NCBI RefSeq assembly: GCF_014280935.1
Contig: NZ_JACLZI010000062.1
Coordinates: forward strand, 1 to 64,000
Length of the DNA stretch: 64,000 bases
DNA from: Aquibacillus kalidii
GTDB lineage: Bacteria > Bacillota > Bacilli > Bacillales > Amphibacillaceae
Direction of reading: 5' to 3'
The translations under genes and the position numbers were made by a program. This document shows, piece after piece, positions 46,908 to 55,896 of this stretch (position 1 is its first letter; every line of letters starts with the position of its first letter). The notes under the pieces were generated by a model. It made no database searches. It was not told the DNA's origin and saw only the letters and a program-made list of their open reading frames with translations.

Positions 46908-46927
46908 TTAATCAAACGTTTGTTTAA
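46908..46927. promoter_or_regulatory. TetR-type operator-like palindrome without a gene
   Basis: TTAATCAAACGTTTGTTTAA, symmetric at 18 of 20 positions. No regulator or intact target gene adjoins it. Confidence 0.4.
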
Positions 46928-47026
46928 TATCTCCTAAATCCCATTACAGCAGCCCAAACCACAACCTAATATATTCATATAGGCTCTTTACTTGCACCTA
47001 ATATCAGAAGACCTGTACACGCAAAA

Positions 47027-47062
47027 AATCTAGTTCCCTTATATAAATACTGGAACTAGATT
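47027..47062. terminator. Hairpin terminator
   Basis: AATCTAGTTCC and GGAACTAGATT, 11-bp perfect stem with a 14-nt loop. Confidence 0.65.
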
Positions 47063-47149
47063 AATTGTAAACCATTCCCATTAAGGGAATTCTTATAATT
47101 TTCATATATACGTTGGAGGGGATAACTATTCCCTCGCCTCCTCCATCCT

Positions 47150-47323
47150 TTAGCTAAGATAGACAGTACCTTTAAACTTAATGTCTATCTTTTCTGATGT
47201 TTCTTTCATAACCTTTTTGACAAGCTCTTTCGCTTGCGATAGTGCATCTAGCATTCCGTCTGCTTCGATTTTCACCTCTTTGGTATCGGTTACATTATTT
47301 AGTAAGAAGATATATTGCTTCAT
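47150..47323 (-). CDS. Small hypothetical protein
   Basis: 57 residues from ATG 47323, chosen because AAAGGGTGG is well placed; a GTG four codons earlier overlaps that site. Sequence KQYIFLLNNVTDTKEVKIEA and LDALSQAKELVKKVMKE suggests a small beta-alpha fold. Not recognised. Confidence 0.5.
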   Translation of the reverse strand: MKQYIFLLNNVTDTKEVKIEADGMLDALSQAKELVKKVMKETSEKIDIKFKGTVYLS

Positions 47324-47335
47324 GATGTGTTCCAC

Positions 47336-47625
47336 CCTTTTCTATTTAACTAGTACGTACATTTATAATACAATAAATAGTAAGCGGTTTCAATACCTTT
47401 TTGAATTTTTTTAAAGGTTATAAGTACAAGTTACATTATCTGACTCTCGTATATACCTCTTTACTCAGTAACCACCGCTTCCCATGATTAATAGAATTCC
47501 TAAAATCACTTCTGTACACACTGAAACGATGGTCTTATTAATTTAGGCCTTTTTGTAATCATTAATACTTTTGGCAAAACTATATACACTACACAGTAAA
47601 TATCATTTCACAACGAATGCTCTAT
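47336..47625. other. Gene-free stretch downstream of amyX
   Basis: AT-rich spacer between the small 47150 gene's start and the tandem 51-bp repeats; ACACAGTAAATATCATTTCA at about 47591 resembles part of the composite repeat. Confidence 0.4.
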
Positions 47626-47728
47626 ATTAGTGCAGATATTTCGCTGCTGCGCACAATACCGCAACGATTCCCCTCGATTAGTGCAGATATTCGAAGCAGC
47701 AGCAGCACAATACCGCAACCATTCACTC
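47626..47728. repeat. Two tandem 51-bp repeats
   Basis: Each unit begins ATTAGTGCAGATATT and ends ACAATACCGCAAC(G/C)ATTC. The units start at 47626 and 47677. They are far more GC-rich than their surroundings. Frames across them (for example ISADIS...) have no ribosome-binding site. Confidence 0.8.
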
Positions 47729-47789
47729 TCAACTCTATCATTACCCAAGCAAACACAGTCCATGAAAGTAACCAATTACCCACTACCAA

Positions 47790-49892
47790 CTATCCTCTAC
47801 GCTTCACCCAAACCGCCAATTCATAAGCTCCTAGTTTAGTAGATAAATCAATTTGGCAGCTAACGATCCTGCTAGCTTTACTCAAGTTACTTAAACATTT
47901 TTGCCATCTTCCAGTAGCAGGCATTTCGACTAGCCGATCCTGGTCTGTCGGGTTAACAAAGACAACAATATCCTCCTCCACCCCCATAAGCATAAAGCCC
48001 AATACGGGGTCAGGTGCTACAATCATGTGCAAATGATCATCAATCTCCCTAACAGTTTTCATTCGAAACAAATAATATTTTTTCCGTAAAGCAATAAGGG
48101 AACGAACCCAGTCCACGTTGTCATCGTGAAACGCCCGACGCTCCCAATCTAATTGGTTAATAGCATCTCCAGATAGATAGCTATTTTCATCCCCCTGCTT
48201 CGTTCTATAAAACTCCTGCCCCGCATGCAAAAACGGAATGCCCTGACTAAGAATGACCAATCCAGTTGCAAGCTGATGCATTCGTATCCGAGCATGATCA
48301 TCAAGCTCAGGATTCGATAACAGTAACCTGTCCCATAGCGTATGATTATCATGACATTCCACATAATTAACCGATTGTTTCGGATCTAGAAACATTGCAA
48401 AATTAAAGCGTGACTGGCAACATCCCGACACTAATTGGTCCATACGATTGTGATGCTTGCCGTGCCCATTTACAAAGCCCGTATCAACTGCGTCAAACTG
48501 ACTCCCCTTCACAACATCCCGAAACTGATCATTGAAAAAGCTGATCCCAAGTAATTGATCCGCTTGTGCCAAACTAGCCATCTGCTCTGCAGCTAATTGC
48601 GTATCAAGCTCCCAGCCTTCTCCTAGTAAAAGAATCGGCCTATCTACCTCTAGGCAATGCTCGCGAACCATCTGCATCGTCTTCACATCGATTAATCCCA
48701 TCAAATCAAAGCGAAACCCGTCCACCTGATACTCCTCGATCCAGTAATTAACACAGTCCAAGATCAACTTCCGCACCATTTTTCGTTCTGTAGCAAGGTC
48801 ATTTCCAGTCCCACTCCCATTACTCAATTGGCCATCCGAATGATATCGGAAGTAATAACCAGGTACTAGTTTTTCCAATGCAGATTCTGCTTGGTCAAAC
48901 ACATGGTTAAACACAACATCGATAATGACAGCCAAGCCTTGCTGATGAATAGCATGAATCATTTGCTTACATTCCTTCACCCGAACAGAAGGTATCGTCG
49001 CATCCGTCGCATAACTACCCTCTGGCACAAAATAGTACAATGGATCATAGCCCCAATTATAGCCATCCTTAGGGTTCTCCTCATCAACACGTGCATAGTC
49101 CTGAATCGGCAAAAGCTGGACATGCGTACAACCTAACGAAGCAATATAAGAAAGTCCGGTTGATAAGCCTGCCTGTGTACATGTGTTTTTTTCTGTTAAA
49201 CCTAAAAATTTCCCTTTATGCTTTACTCCACTACTTTCCGCAACCGTGGCATCGCGAACATGCAACTCGTAGATGACTGCTTCTTCTGCAGGGATACTTG
49301 GATAGAAAAGCTCTCGAAATTGATCAGGGTCCGTGCTAGTAAGATCCAACACAACACTAGAACCACTGTTGGCTGTCATCGCTATTGCATAGGGATCATT
49401 TACAAGCTGCTCCTTCCCATTAACCGTAACAATATACGCATACAACGCCCCATGCCAATCACCTGCGACCGTTAAGTGCCAGGCACCACAGGACTTTCGA
49501 CTCATAGGGTGTGTGGTGTTGTTTAATAATAGTTTTACTTCGACTGCTGTTGGTGCCCAGACGTGAAATGATGTCTGGCTTTTCGTGTAGTGGAATCCTA
49601 GCTGCTCCTCGCTAGCGTCATATACGTCATCAAACCAGGCAGTACGAACAACCTTTCTTGGGTAAATTGGAAAAACATGATCCTCCCAAATCAGTGTTGC
49701 ATCCTTCCCAAGCTCCATCGGCTTCGTTAACGTAATCTGTGCCATCCTATCATCATTAACATCAACTGAGTCGATAGCTAAGCTTGCTTCTTCGATTAAC
49801 ACCTTTGGTTCACAATCGTTCCATCCACTAACTTCCGATAAATCAACCGTCAGCCTATCCTTTTCATCCAGCCAGGCAATTGTCATTCCCAC
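47790..49892 (-). CDS. amyX: Type I pullulanase (GH13)
   Basis: 700 residues, as B. subtilis AmyX (718). An N-terminal CBM48-like beta domain (TSFHVWAPTAVEVKLLLNN at about 104-122) precedes the GH13 barrel with the pullulanase hallmark YNWGYDPLYYFVPEGSYATD, DVVFNH, and the catalytic DGFRFDLMGLID (Asp nucleophile), GEGWE (Glu) and VECHDNHTLWDRL (Asp). It hydrolyses alpha-1,6 branches in pullulan, amylopectin and glycogen. No signal peptide, so intracellular. GTG 49892 has GAGGGGGTT. It is divergent from glgB-P and likely supplies debranching for glycogen breakdown. Confidence 0.93.
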   Translation of the reverse strand: MGMTIAWLDEKDRLTVDLSEVSGWNDCEPKVLIEEASLAIDSVDVNDDRMAQITLTKPMELGKDATLIWEDHVFPIYPRKVVRTAWFDDVYDASEEQLGFHYTKSQTSFHVWAPTAVEVKLLLNNTTHPMSRKSCGAWHLTVAGDWHGALYAYIVTVNGKEQLVNDPYAIAMTANSGSSVVLDLTSTDPDQFRELFYPSIPAEEAVIYELHVRDATVAESSGVKHKGKFLGLTEKNTCTQAGLSTGLSYIASLGCTHVQLLPIQDYARVDEENPKDGYNWGYDPLYYFVPEGSYATDATIPSVRVKECKQMIHAIHQQGLAVIIDVVFNHVFDQAESALEKLVPGYYFRYHSDGQLSNGSGTGNDLATERKMVRKLILDCVNYWIEEYQVDGFRFDLMGLIDVKTMQMVREHCLEVDRPILLLGEGWELDTQLAAEQMASLAQADQLLGISFFNDQFRDVVKGSQFDAVDTGFVNGHGKHHNRMDQLVSGCCQSRFNFAMFLDPKQSVNYVECHDNHTLWDRLLLSNPELDDHARIRMHQLATGLVILSQGIPFLHAGQEFYRTKQGDENSYLSGDAINQLDWERRAFHDDNVDWVRSLIALRKKYYLFRMKTVREIDDHLHMIVAPDPVLGFMLMGVEEDIVVFVNPTDQDRLVEMPATGRWQKCLSNLSKASRIVSCQIDLSTKLGAYELAVWVKRRG

Positions 49893-50188
49893 GGGCTAAC
49901 CCCCTCGTATTTTTACAAAAAAAACACATTCTTTACCCACATATTCGATCCGATACCTTACATATACTGAACCATCTCACCTTTTATTTTTGCTGTAAAA
50001 AAATCTTACCGTATTTCCACAAACCTTCTCAGGAAAACAATCATGTATCTCACTTTCGTTAATATAATATACTATCAAAACAATTCTCTTCTTAGACTCC
50101 TCATTCCTATTTTTTTCATTTCTTACAACTACAAAGTTATTCATACGCCTATACACAACTATATTATGAACAAGGAAGGAAGCTTTTG
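49893..50188. other. Divergent promoter region amyX/glgB
   Basis: 296 bp. TATATT at about 50160 could be a glgB -10, but no matching -35 is convincing; a sporulation sigma factor cannot be excluded. No ORF. Confidence 0.4.
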
Positions 50189-52096
50189 ATGCGAATTCCC
50201 ATTTCAGATCAAGCGATTTACTTATTTCACCAAGGAACGAATTATTTCAGTCACCATCTACTTGGCTGTCACGAAACAACACATAACAAGCAGAAAGGAT
50301 TGCGTTTTGTTGTTTGGGCACCACATGCATCAAAGGTAGTACTAGTAGGCGATTTTAATGATTGGAAAGGTGAAGAACACCAGTTAGAAAAGGTTAGTAG
50401 TACTGGTTTATGGGCGGGGTTTTTTACCGAGATAAAAGCAGGTATCCCCTACAAATATAGGATTACCGCCGCTAACGGGCAAGTGCTGTTAAAAGCAGAT
50501 CCATATGGTTATCAAGCAGAGCTAAGGCCGAGAACCGCAACACTTACGCCATCTTCTGCTAAGTATATGTGGGGCGATGGAAAATGGGAATCACGAAAGA
50601 AACAGATTTCTGTCTATGAACAGCCCATCCTTATTTATGAGCTTCATTTCGGATCATGGAAAACAAAAGCAGATGGCACCTATTACACGTATGTAGAAAT
50701 GGCGGATATCCTTATTCCTTATGTGAAGGAGTTAGGCTACACCTATATCGAGCTACTACCACTTGCAGAGCATCCGTTTGATTTGTCCTGGGGCTACCAA
50801 ATTACTGGCTACTATGCCGTTACGAGTCGCTATGGGAAACCGGATGAATTTAAGTATTTCGTAGATGCGTGTCATCAAAACGACATTGGCGTAATCATGG
50901 ACTGGGTGCCTGGTCATTTTTGTAAGGATGAGCAAGGCTTAAGGCAATTTGACGGGGAACCACTCTATGAATACGCAGATCCTAGAAAAGCAGAAAAAAA
51001 GTCATGGGGCACACTTACCTTTGACTATGGTAGACCAGAGGTGCAGAGCTTTCTGATCTCCAATGCGATATATTGGCTCGAGGAATATCATATTGATGGC
51101 CTTCGGATAGATGCTGTTGCGAGTATGCTCGATTTGAATTTTGATCGCCCTGACGACGAGGAACCACTGAAAAATGGCTACGGCGGAACCGAAAACTTAG
51201 AAGCACTGGCATTTATCAAAAAGCTAAATGAAGTTGTCTTTCAGTTCTTCCCTGGTGCGCTCATGATGGCGGAGGATAGCTCTGATATGCCCGGCGTCAG
51301 CAAACCAACCTATTTAGGCGGACTCGGCTTTAACTTCAAATGGGATATGGGCTGGATGAATGACATGCTCACCTACATGAAGTATGACCCGGTTTATCGC
51401 AAGTGGCATCACAACTTACTCACCTTCTCGTTCATGTACACCTATAGCGAAAATTTTGTTTTACCCTTGTCACACGATGAAGTCGTCCATGGTAAAAAAT
51501 CGTTATTAAATAAAATGCCCGGTGATCAATGGCAGCAATTCGCTAACCTCAGACTCTTATTTGGCTACATGATCGCCCACCCAGGTAAAAAGCTCCTCTT
51601 CATGGGAGGTGAGTTTGGGCAATATATTGAATGGCGTGACGAGTATGAATTAGACTGGCTATTATTTGACTACCCCCTGCATGGCCAGCTGTTTGATTAT
51701 GTGAAAGCATTGAATCATTTTTACCGCAACCAACCTTCTCTCTACAGACTAGATCATGAACCAGCTGGATTGGAATGGATTGACCCGAACAACAATGAAC
51801 AGAGCATCCTTGCTTTTAAACGAAAAAGCAAACAACCTTCTGAGGACCTACTTATTGTTTGTAACTTCACTCCCTCTGTATATGAGGATTACAAAGTCGG
51901 CGTAACCGATCCAGGCACATACGAGGAAATCTTTAATTCAGACTGTTCAAGCTATGGTGGCTCAAATCAAATCAACACGAACAAGCTCATTAGTATCCCA
52001 GAACCGTGGCACGAACAAAGCGACCATATCAACATAAATGTACCGCCACTGGCAATTTGTTTTTTCAAACTGTTACCCAAGGAGGACCTGCTATGA
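50189..52096 (+). CDS. glgB: 1,4-alpha-glucan branching enzyme GlgB
   Basis: 635 residues from ATG 50189 (AAGGAAG upstream; a TTG codon just before is not needed). N-terminal CBM48 ([19 protein letters not shown]), then the GH13 catalytic domain: [19 protein letters not shown] (Asp nucleophile), MAEDSSDMP (Glu), [13 protein letters not shown] (Asp). GlgB makes alpha-1,6 branches in glycogen. First gene of glgBCDAP; its stop overlaps glgC as ATGA. Confidence 0.95.
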   Translation: MRIPISDQAIYLFHQGTNYFSHHLLGCHETTHNKQKGLRFVVWAPHASKVVLVGDFNDWKGEEHQLEKVSSTGLWAGFFTEIKAGIPYKYRITAANGQVLLKADPYGYQAELRPRTATLTPSSAKYMWGDGKWESRKKQISVYEQPILIYELHFGSWKTKADGTYYTYVEMADILIPYVKELGYTYIELLPLAEHPFDLSWGYQITGYYAVTSRYGKPDEFKYFVDACHQNDIGVIMDWVPGHFCKDEQGLRQFDGEPLYEYADPRKAEKKSWGTLTFDYGRPEVQSFLISNAIYWLEEYHIDGLRIDAVASMLDLNFDRPDDEEPLKNGYGGTENLEALAFIKKLNEVVFQFFPGALMMAEDSSDMPGVSKPTYLGGLGFNFKWDMGWMNDMLTYMKYDPVYRKWHHNLLTFSFMYTYSENFVLPLSHDEVVHGKKSLLNKMPGDQWQQFANLRLLFGYMIAHPGKKLLFMGGEFGQYIEWRDEYELDWLLFDYPLHGQLFDYVKALNHFYRNQPSLYRLDHEPAGLEWIDPNNNEQSILAFKRKSKQPSEDLLIVCNFTPSVYEDYKVGVTDPGTYEEIFNSDCSSYGGSNQINTNKLISIPEPWHEQSDHININVPPLAICFFKLLPKEDLL

Positions 52097-53235
52097 AAAA
52101 AGAGTGCGTAACCATGCTATTAGCTGGTGGTGCCGGAACAAGATTGGGAAAGCTGACCAAAAATCTTGCCAAGCCGGCTGTTCCATTTGGCGGAAGGTAT
52201 CGAATCATTGACTTTCCGTTAAGCAATTGCCTTAACTCACGTATGTTCACAGTCGGAGTCGTCACCCAATATTCCCCACTCGTACTAAACAAGCACGTTG
52301 GCGTCGGAAAGCCATGGGACCTAGACCGGATGAATGATGGCCTTACCGTGTTGTCCCCTTTTACCGGATTTAACGGTGGTAACTGGTACTTAGGTACAGC
52401 AGATGCGCTCACAAAAAACCAAGCATTCATCGAAAGCTACGACCCTGACTATGTGCTCGTCCTATCTGGTGATCATATTTACCACATGGATTATGAAAAA
52501 ATGCTCGCACAGCACAAGCAAAACAACGCCGATGTGACGATCTCTGTATTAGAGGTGCCATGGAAAGAAACGTCACGCTTTGGGATTCTCAATACAACCG
52601 ATGATATGAAAATCTATGAATTTGAGGAAAAGCCAACAAATGCCAAAAGCAATCTAGCATCGATGGGAATCTATATTTTTAACTGGAAGCTGTTAAAGGA
52701 ATATCTCGAGATGGATCGGAATTCTACAGATTCGGATCATGACTTTGGAAAAAATATTTTACCAGCCTTATTACACGATGGCCACAAGCTATATGCCTAT
52801 CCATTCAAAGGCTATTGGAAGGATGTTGGAACAGTTGAGAGCTATTGGGAAGCACACATGGATTTATTAGAAGAAGACCTAGAGCTTTTCTTGCACAACA
52901 ATGAATGGCGCACCTATTCCCATGATTCTAATTTTGCCCCACAGTTGATTGAGGCAAATGCTGACGTCCATCAGTCCCTTATCAATAACGGCTGTATTGT
53001 TGGCGGTAAGCTAGACCGATCTATTTTGTTTGAGGATGTCCATGTTGCAGAAAACTCTTACGTTAAGCAATCGATTATCCATCCAGGTGTTCGAATTGGT
53101 GCACATGTCCATTTAGAACGTGTTATTGTCCAAGAAAACGTCGTTATTCCGGATAACACAACGTATATCGCCCAGGCGGATGAGGAACCTATCGTCATTT
53201 CTCCTGACTTTTTCGAACAAGCTACCTCGTCATGA
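52093..53235 (+). CDS. glgC: Glucose-1-phosphate adenylyltransferase GlgC
   Basis: 380 residues, catalytic subunit. Start ATG 52093 (AAGGAGG) inside the glgB stop. Nucleotide-binding [46 protein letters not shown] and the left-handed beta-helix C-terminus ([19 protein letters not shown]) are intact. It makes ADP-glucose from ATP and glucose 1-phosphate, the committed step. It usually works with GlgD. Confidence 0.96.
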   Translation: MKKECVTMLLAGGAGTRLGKLTKNLAKPAVPFGGRYRIIDFPLSNCLNSRMFTVGVVTQYSPLVLNKHVGVGKPWDLDRMNDGLTVLSPFTGFNGGNWYLGTADALTKNQAFIESYDPDYVLVLSGDHIYHMDYEKMLAQHKQNNADVTISVLEVPWKETSRFGILNTTDDMKIYEFEEKPTNAKSNLASMGIYIFNWKLLKEYLEMDRNSTDSDHDFGKNILPALLHDGHKLYAYPFKGYWKDVGTVESYWEAHMDLLEEDLELFLHNNEWRTYSHDSNFAPQLIEANADVHQSLINNGCIVGGKLDRSILFEDVHVAENSYVKQSIIHPGVRIGAHVHLERVIVQENVVIPDNTTYIAQADEEPIVISPDFFEQATSS

Positions 53236-53296
53236 CGGGGATCCGAGTAGAAGGCATCCAATAGATTACTAGAAAATAAAAAGCGAGGGTGCATAG

Positions 53297-54400
53297 ATGA
53301 AGACAATGATGGGGTTAATTAATTTAAATAATGAGCATGATTTTCTAAATGAACTTACCTATTTTCGCTGTGGTGCTGCAGTGCCGCTTGCAGGAAGATT
53401 TCGGCTAATTGATTTCACACTATCGAACATGGCTAAATCAAACATTCAGGAAGTAGCTATTTTTACAGGCAACAAATATCGTTCTTTAATGGATCATCTT
53501 GGCTCCGGTGCAGATTGGGACTTAGACAGACGCCACGGTGGCTTGTTTATTTTACCACCTGATTGGAACGATCCAACCGATATTTCCAAGGGAGATTTAC
53601 GACATTTCCATAACAATCTCGACTACTTTGAACGTGGAAAATCAGATTATGTGCTGATTAGCGGAAGTCAATTTGTTTCAAACACCGTTTACCAGGATCT
53701 GTTCGACTATCACATCGAAACAGGCGCAGACGTGACGCTACTTACAACAACCTATGATTTATTACCAGAGCACCATGCCTGTGTAAAAGTAAGGGTTGAC
53801 GAAAACAATTGGGTTACCTGCCTTTCCAATGATACGAAAAACAGACACGTTTTTACGAATGTTTACGTGATGCGCAAGTCGTTGCTATTAGAGCTGGTCC
53901 AGGATTGTATCGCGAATTATAAAACCCATTTCTTTTCCGACGGGGTAAAAGCAAACCTAGATCATTTAAAGGTTAATGCCTATCACTATGATGGCTACAG
54001 TGCGATTATTAATTCGGTTGAAAGCTATTACAGGCAAAACATGGCCCTCCTAGAAACCGAGTCATACAAGCAATTGTTTTCAGAAGGAGCTCCCGTGTTA
54101 ACGAAAATCGGCAACCAGCCCCCTACGAAATATCGTGGAACATCCAAGGTCAACCAATCGCTAATCGCCACAGGATGCGTCATCGACGGTACAGTAGAGA
54201 ACAGTATTTTGTTTCGTGGTGTGGAAGTACGTGATGGAGCAGTTGTTAAAAATTCGATCATTATGCAGCGTTGCACCATTGAGCAAGGCGTTCATTTAGA
54301 AAATGTCATCCTCGATAAGGATGTTCACATAACCGAGAATCAGGCACTGAAAGGCGCCAAGGAAAAGCCTTTTGTGATTGCGAAAAGAAAAACAATATGA
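53297..54400 (+). CDS. glgD: Glucose-1-phosphate adenylyltransferase subunit GlgD
   Basis: 367 residues. Homologous to GlgC (PLAGRFRLIDFTLSNMAKS, DYVLISGSQFVSN, beta-helix ENSILFRGVEVRDGAVVKNS) but the N-terminal catalytic loop GGxGTRL is replaced by NLNNEHDFLNELTYFRCG, so it is the non-catalytic partner that stimulates GlgC in bacilli. The start ATG 53297 follows AGCGAGGGTGC. 61 bp after glgC. Confidence 0.95.
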   Translation: MKTMMGLINLNNEHDFLNELTYFRCGAAVPLAGRFRLIDFTLSNMAKSNIQEVAIFTGNKYRSLMDHLGSGADWDLDRRHGGLFILPPDWNDPTDISKGDLRHFHNNLDYFERGKSDYVLISGSQFVSNTVYQDLFDYHIETGADVTLLTTTYDLLPEHHACVKVRVDENNWVTCLSNDTKNRHVFTNVYVMRKSLLLELVQDCIANYKTHFFSDGVKANLDHLKVNAYHYDGYSAIINSVESYYRQNMALLETESYKQLFSEGAPVLTKIGNQPPTKYRGTSKVNQSLIATGCVIDGTVENSILFRGVEVRDGAVVKNSIIMQRCTIEQGVHLENVILDKDVHITENQALKGAKEKPFVIAKRKTI

Positions 54401-54410
54401 GGTGCATGTC

Positions 54411-55841
54411 ATGGAGAAAAAAATCTTATTTGTCGCATCAGAGTGCAGTCCTTTTGTCAAAACAGGTGGGTTAGCCGATGTAATCGGTTCTCTACCACAG
54501 GCTCTGAAAAATCAAGAAACAGATATAAGGGTCATCCTCCCTCTATATGAAGACATTATCACCAATTATTTTGACAACATGGAACAAGTCGCAACGATCC
54601 AAGTTTCTGTTGGTTGGCGTAAGCAAGAGGCCGTTATTTATCACTATACACATGACGATATCCCCTACTACTTTATTGGCAATGACTATTATTTTGCCCG
54701 AAAAGGAATTTATGGCTATTACGACGACGGGGAGCGATTCGTCTTCTTTTGCCGAGCTGTTGTCGATGCCTTGTCTGTCCTTGACTTTCAACCTGACGTA
54801 CTGCACGGCCACGATTGGCAGGCTGGTCTTGCTTTGTCCTTCGCTAAAATTTTGCAGCCAATTGACGAGCTGAAGACGGTGTTTACGATTCACAACATTA
54901 AATATCAAGGGATTTTGCCAATCGATACGTTCGATGAGTTATTTAGCATCCCGCGTGAACATATACCTGGTATCGAGTGGAATGGACTGTTGAATTGCAT
55001 GAAAAGCGGCCTATTTCATGCAGATAAAATAACGACGGTTAGCCCTACTTATGCAGAAGAAATTCAAACACCCTATTACGGGGAAGGACTGTATAGCCTG
55101 TTAAAGGAACGGCAATCCGATCTAAGTGGCATTTTAAACGGGATTGATGTGGAACAATTCAACCCAACTAAAGATCCTTATATTCCGAAAAACTACAGCG
55201 ATTGTAGGGAGGATAAATCAGAAAATAAACAGCTTCTCCAGGAAAAGTTAGGACTTCCAATCGATGGCGAAATCCCACTGTATGTTTTAATTAGTCGCTT
55301 AGTGGACCAAAAAGGACTCCATCTCCTTCAAGCTATATTGGATGAATTTTTGCAGCATGATGTCCAGGTCGTCGTATTGGGTACTGGAGATTATGAATTT
55401 GAAAATTATTTCTATCACGCCCAACAAAGGAATAAGCAAAAATTTGTCGCCTATTTAGCCTTTGACGAGGGCATTGCCAGACACCTTTATGCGGCAAGTG
55501 ATTTCCTACTGATGCCTTCCTTGTTTGAGCCATGTGGTTTATCGCAGCTCATTGCCCTGCAATACAAATCGGTGCCGATCGTTCGCGAAACTGGTGGGTT
55601 AAAGGATACGATCACCCCCTATAACGAGCTTACGTCGGAAGGAAATGGCTTTAGCTTTACGAATTATAATGCGCACGACCTGCTTCATGTTTTAACTTAT
55701 TCCCTTCGCATTTATCACGACCAAGAGCATTGGAAAAAGCTACATGATAATTTGAATAAGTGTGACTTTAGCTGGAAAACTTCTGCTCAAAGCTACCAAG
55801 CGCTTTATGACAGCTTACTAGCGTCTGTTCACGATGCTTAA
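54411..55841 (+). CDS. glgA: Glycogen synthase GlgA (GT5)
   Basis: 476 residues from ATG 54411, where GAGGTGCATGTC fits; in-frame codons up to 54378 overlap glgD and are not needed. N-terminal FVKTGGLADVIGSLP (ADP-glucose-binding KTGGL), HGHDWQAGL, and C-terminal PSLFEPCGLSQLIALQYKS with TGGLKDT are all conserved. It adds glucose from ADP-glucose to glycogen chains. Starts 10 bp after glgD ends. Confidence 0.95.
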   Translation: MEKKILFVASECSPFVKTGGLADVIGSLPQALKNQETDIRVILPLYEDIITNYFDNMEQVATIQVSVGWRKQEAVIYHYTHDDIPYYFIGNDYYFARKGIYGYYDDGERFVFFCRAVVDALSVLDFQPDVLHGHDWQAGLALSFAKILQPIDELKTVFTIHNIKYQGILPIDTFDELFSIPREHIPGIEWNGLLNCMKSGLFHADKITTVSPTYAEEIQTPYYGEGLYSLLKERQSDLSGILNGIDVEQFNPTKDPYIPKNYSDCREDKSENKQLLQEKLGLPIDGEIPLYVLISRLVDQKGLHLLQAILDEFLQHDVQVVVLGTGDYEFENYFYHAQQRNKQKFVAYLAFDEGIARHLYAASDFLLMPSLFEPCGLSQLIALQYKSVPIVRETGGLKDTITPYNELTSEGNGFSFTNYNAHDLLHVLTYSLRIYHDQEHWKKLHDNLNKCDFSWKTSAQSYQALYDSLLASVHDA

Positions 55842-55896
55842 GACACGATTACTGGCTAAAAAACGCCGTAATGTGTATAGAGGAGGCTATTATACT

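Larger units (their letters stand above)
46571..47149. other. Gene-free stretch with repeat, operator-like palindrome and terminator
   Basis: Contains a GGGGACGGTTC-family half copy (46764-46790), a near-perfect palindrome (46908-46927) and a terminator (47027-47062). No ORF with a ribosome-binding site, although GGAGATATTAAACAAACG on the minus strand suggests a lost gene. Confidence 0.5.

Noticed and set aside
47617-47839. Two overlapping frames across the tandem 51-bp repeats
   Set aside because: Encoded by the repeats themselves, no ribosome-binding site, low-complexity products.
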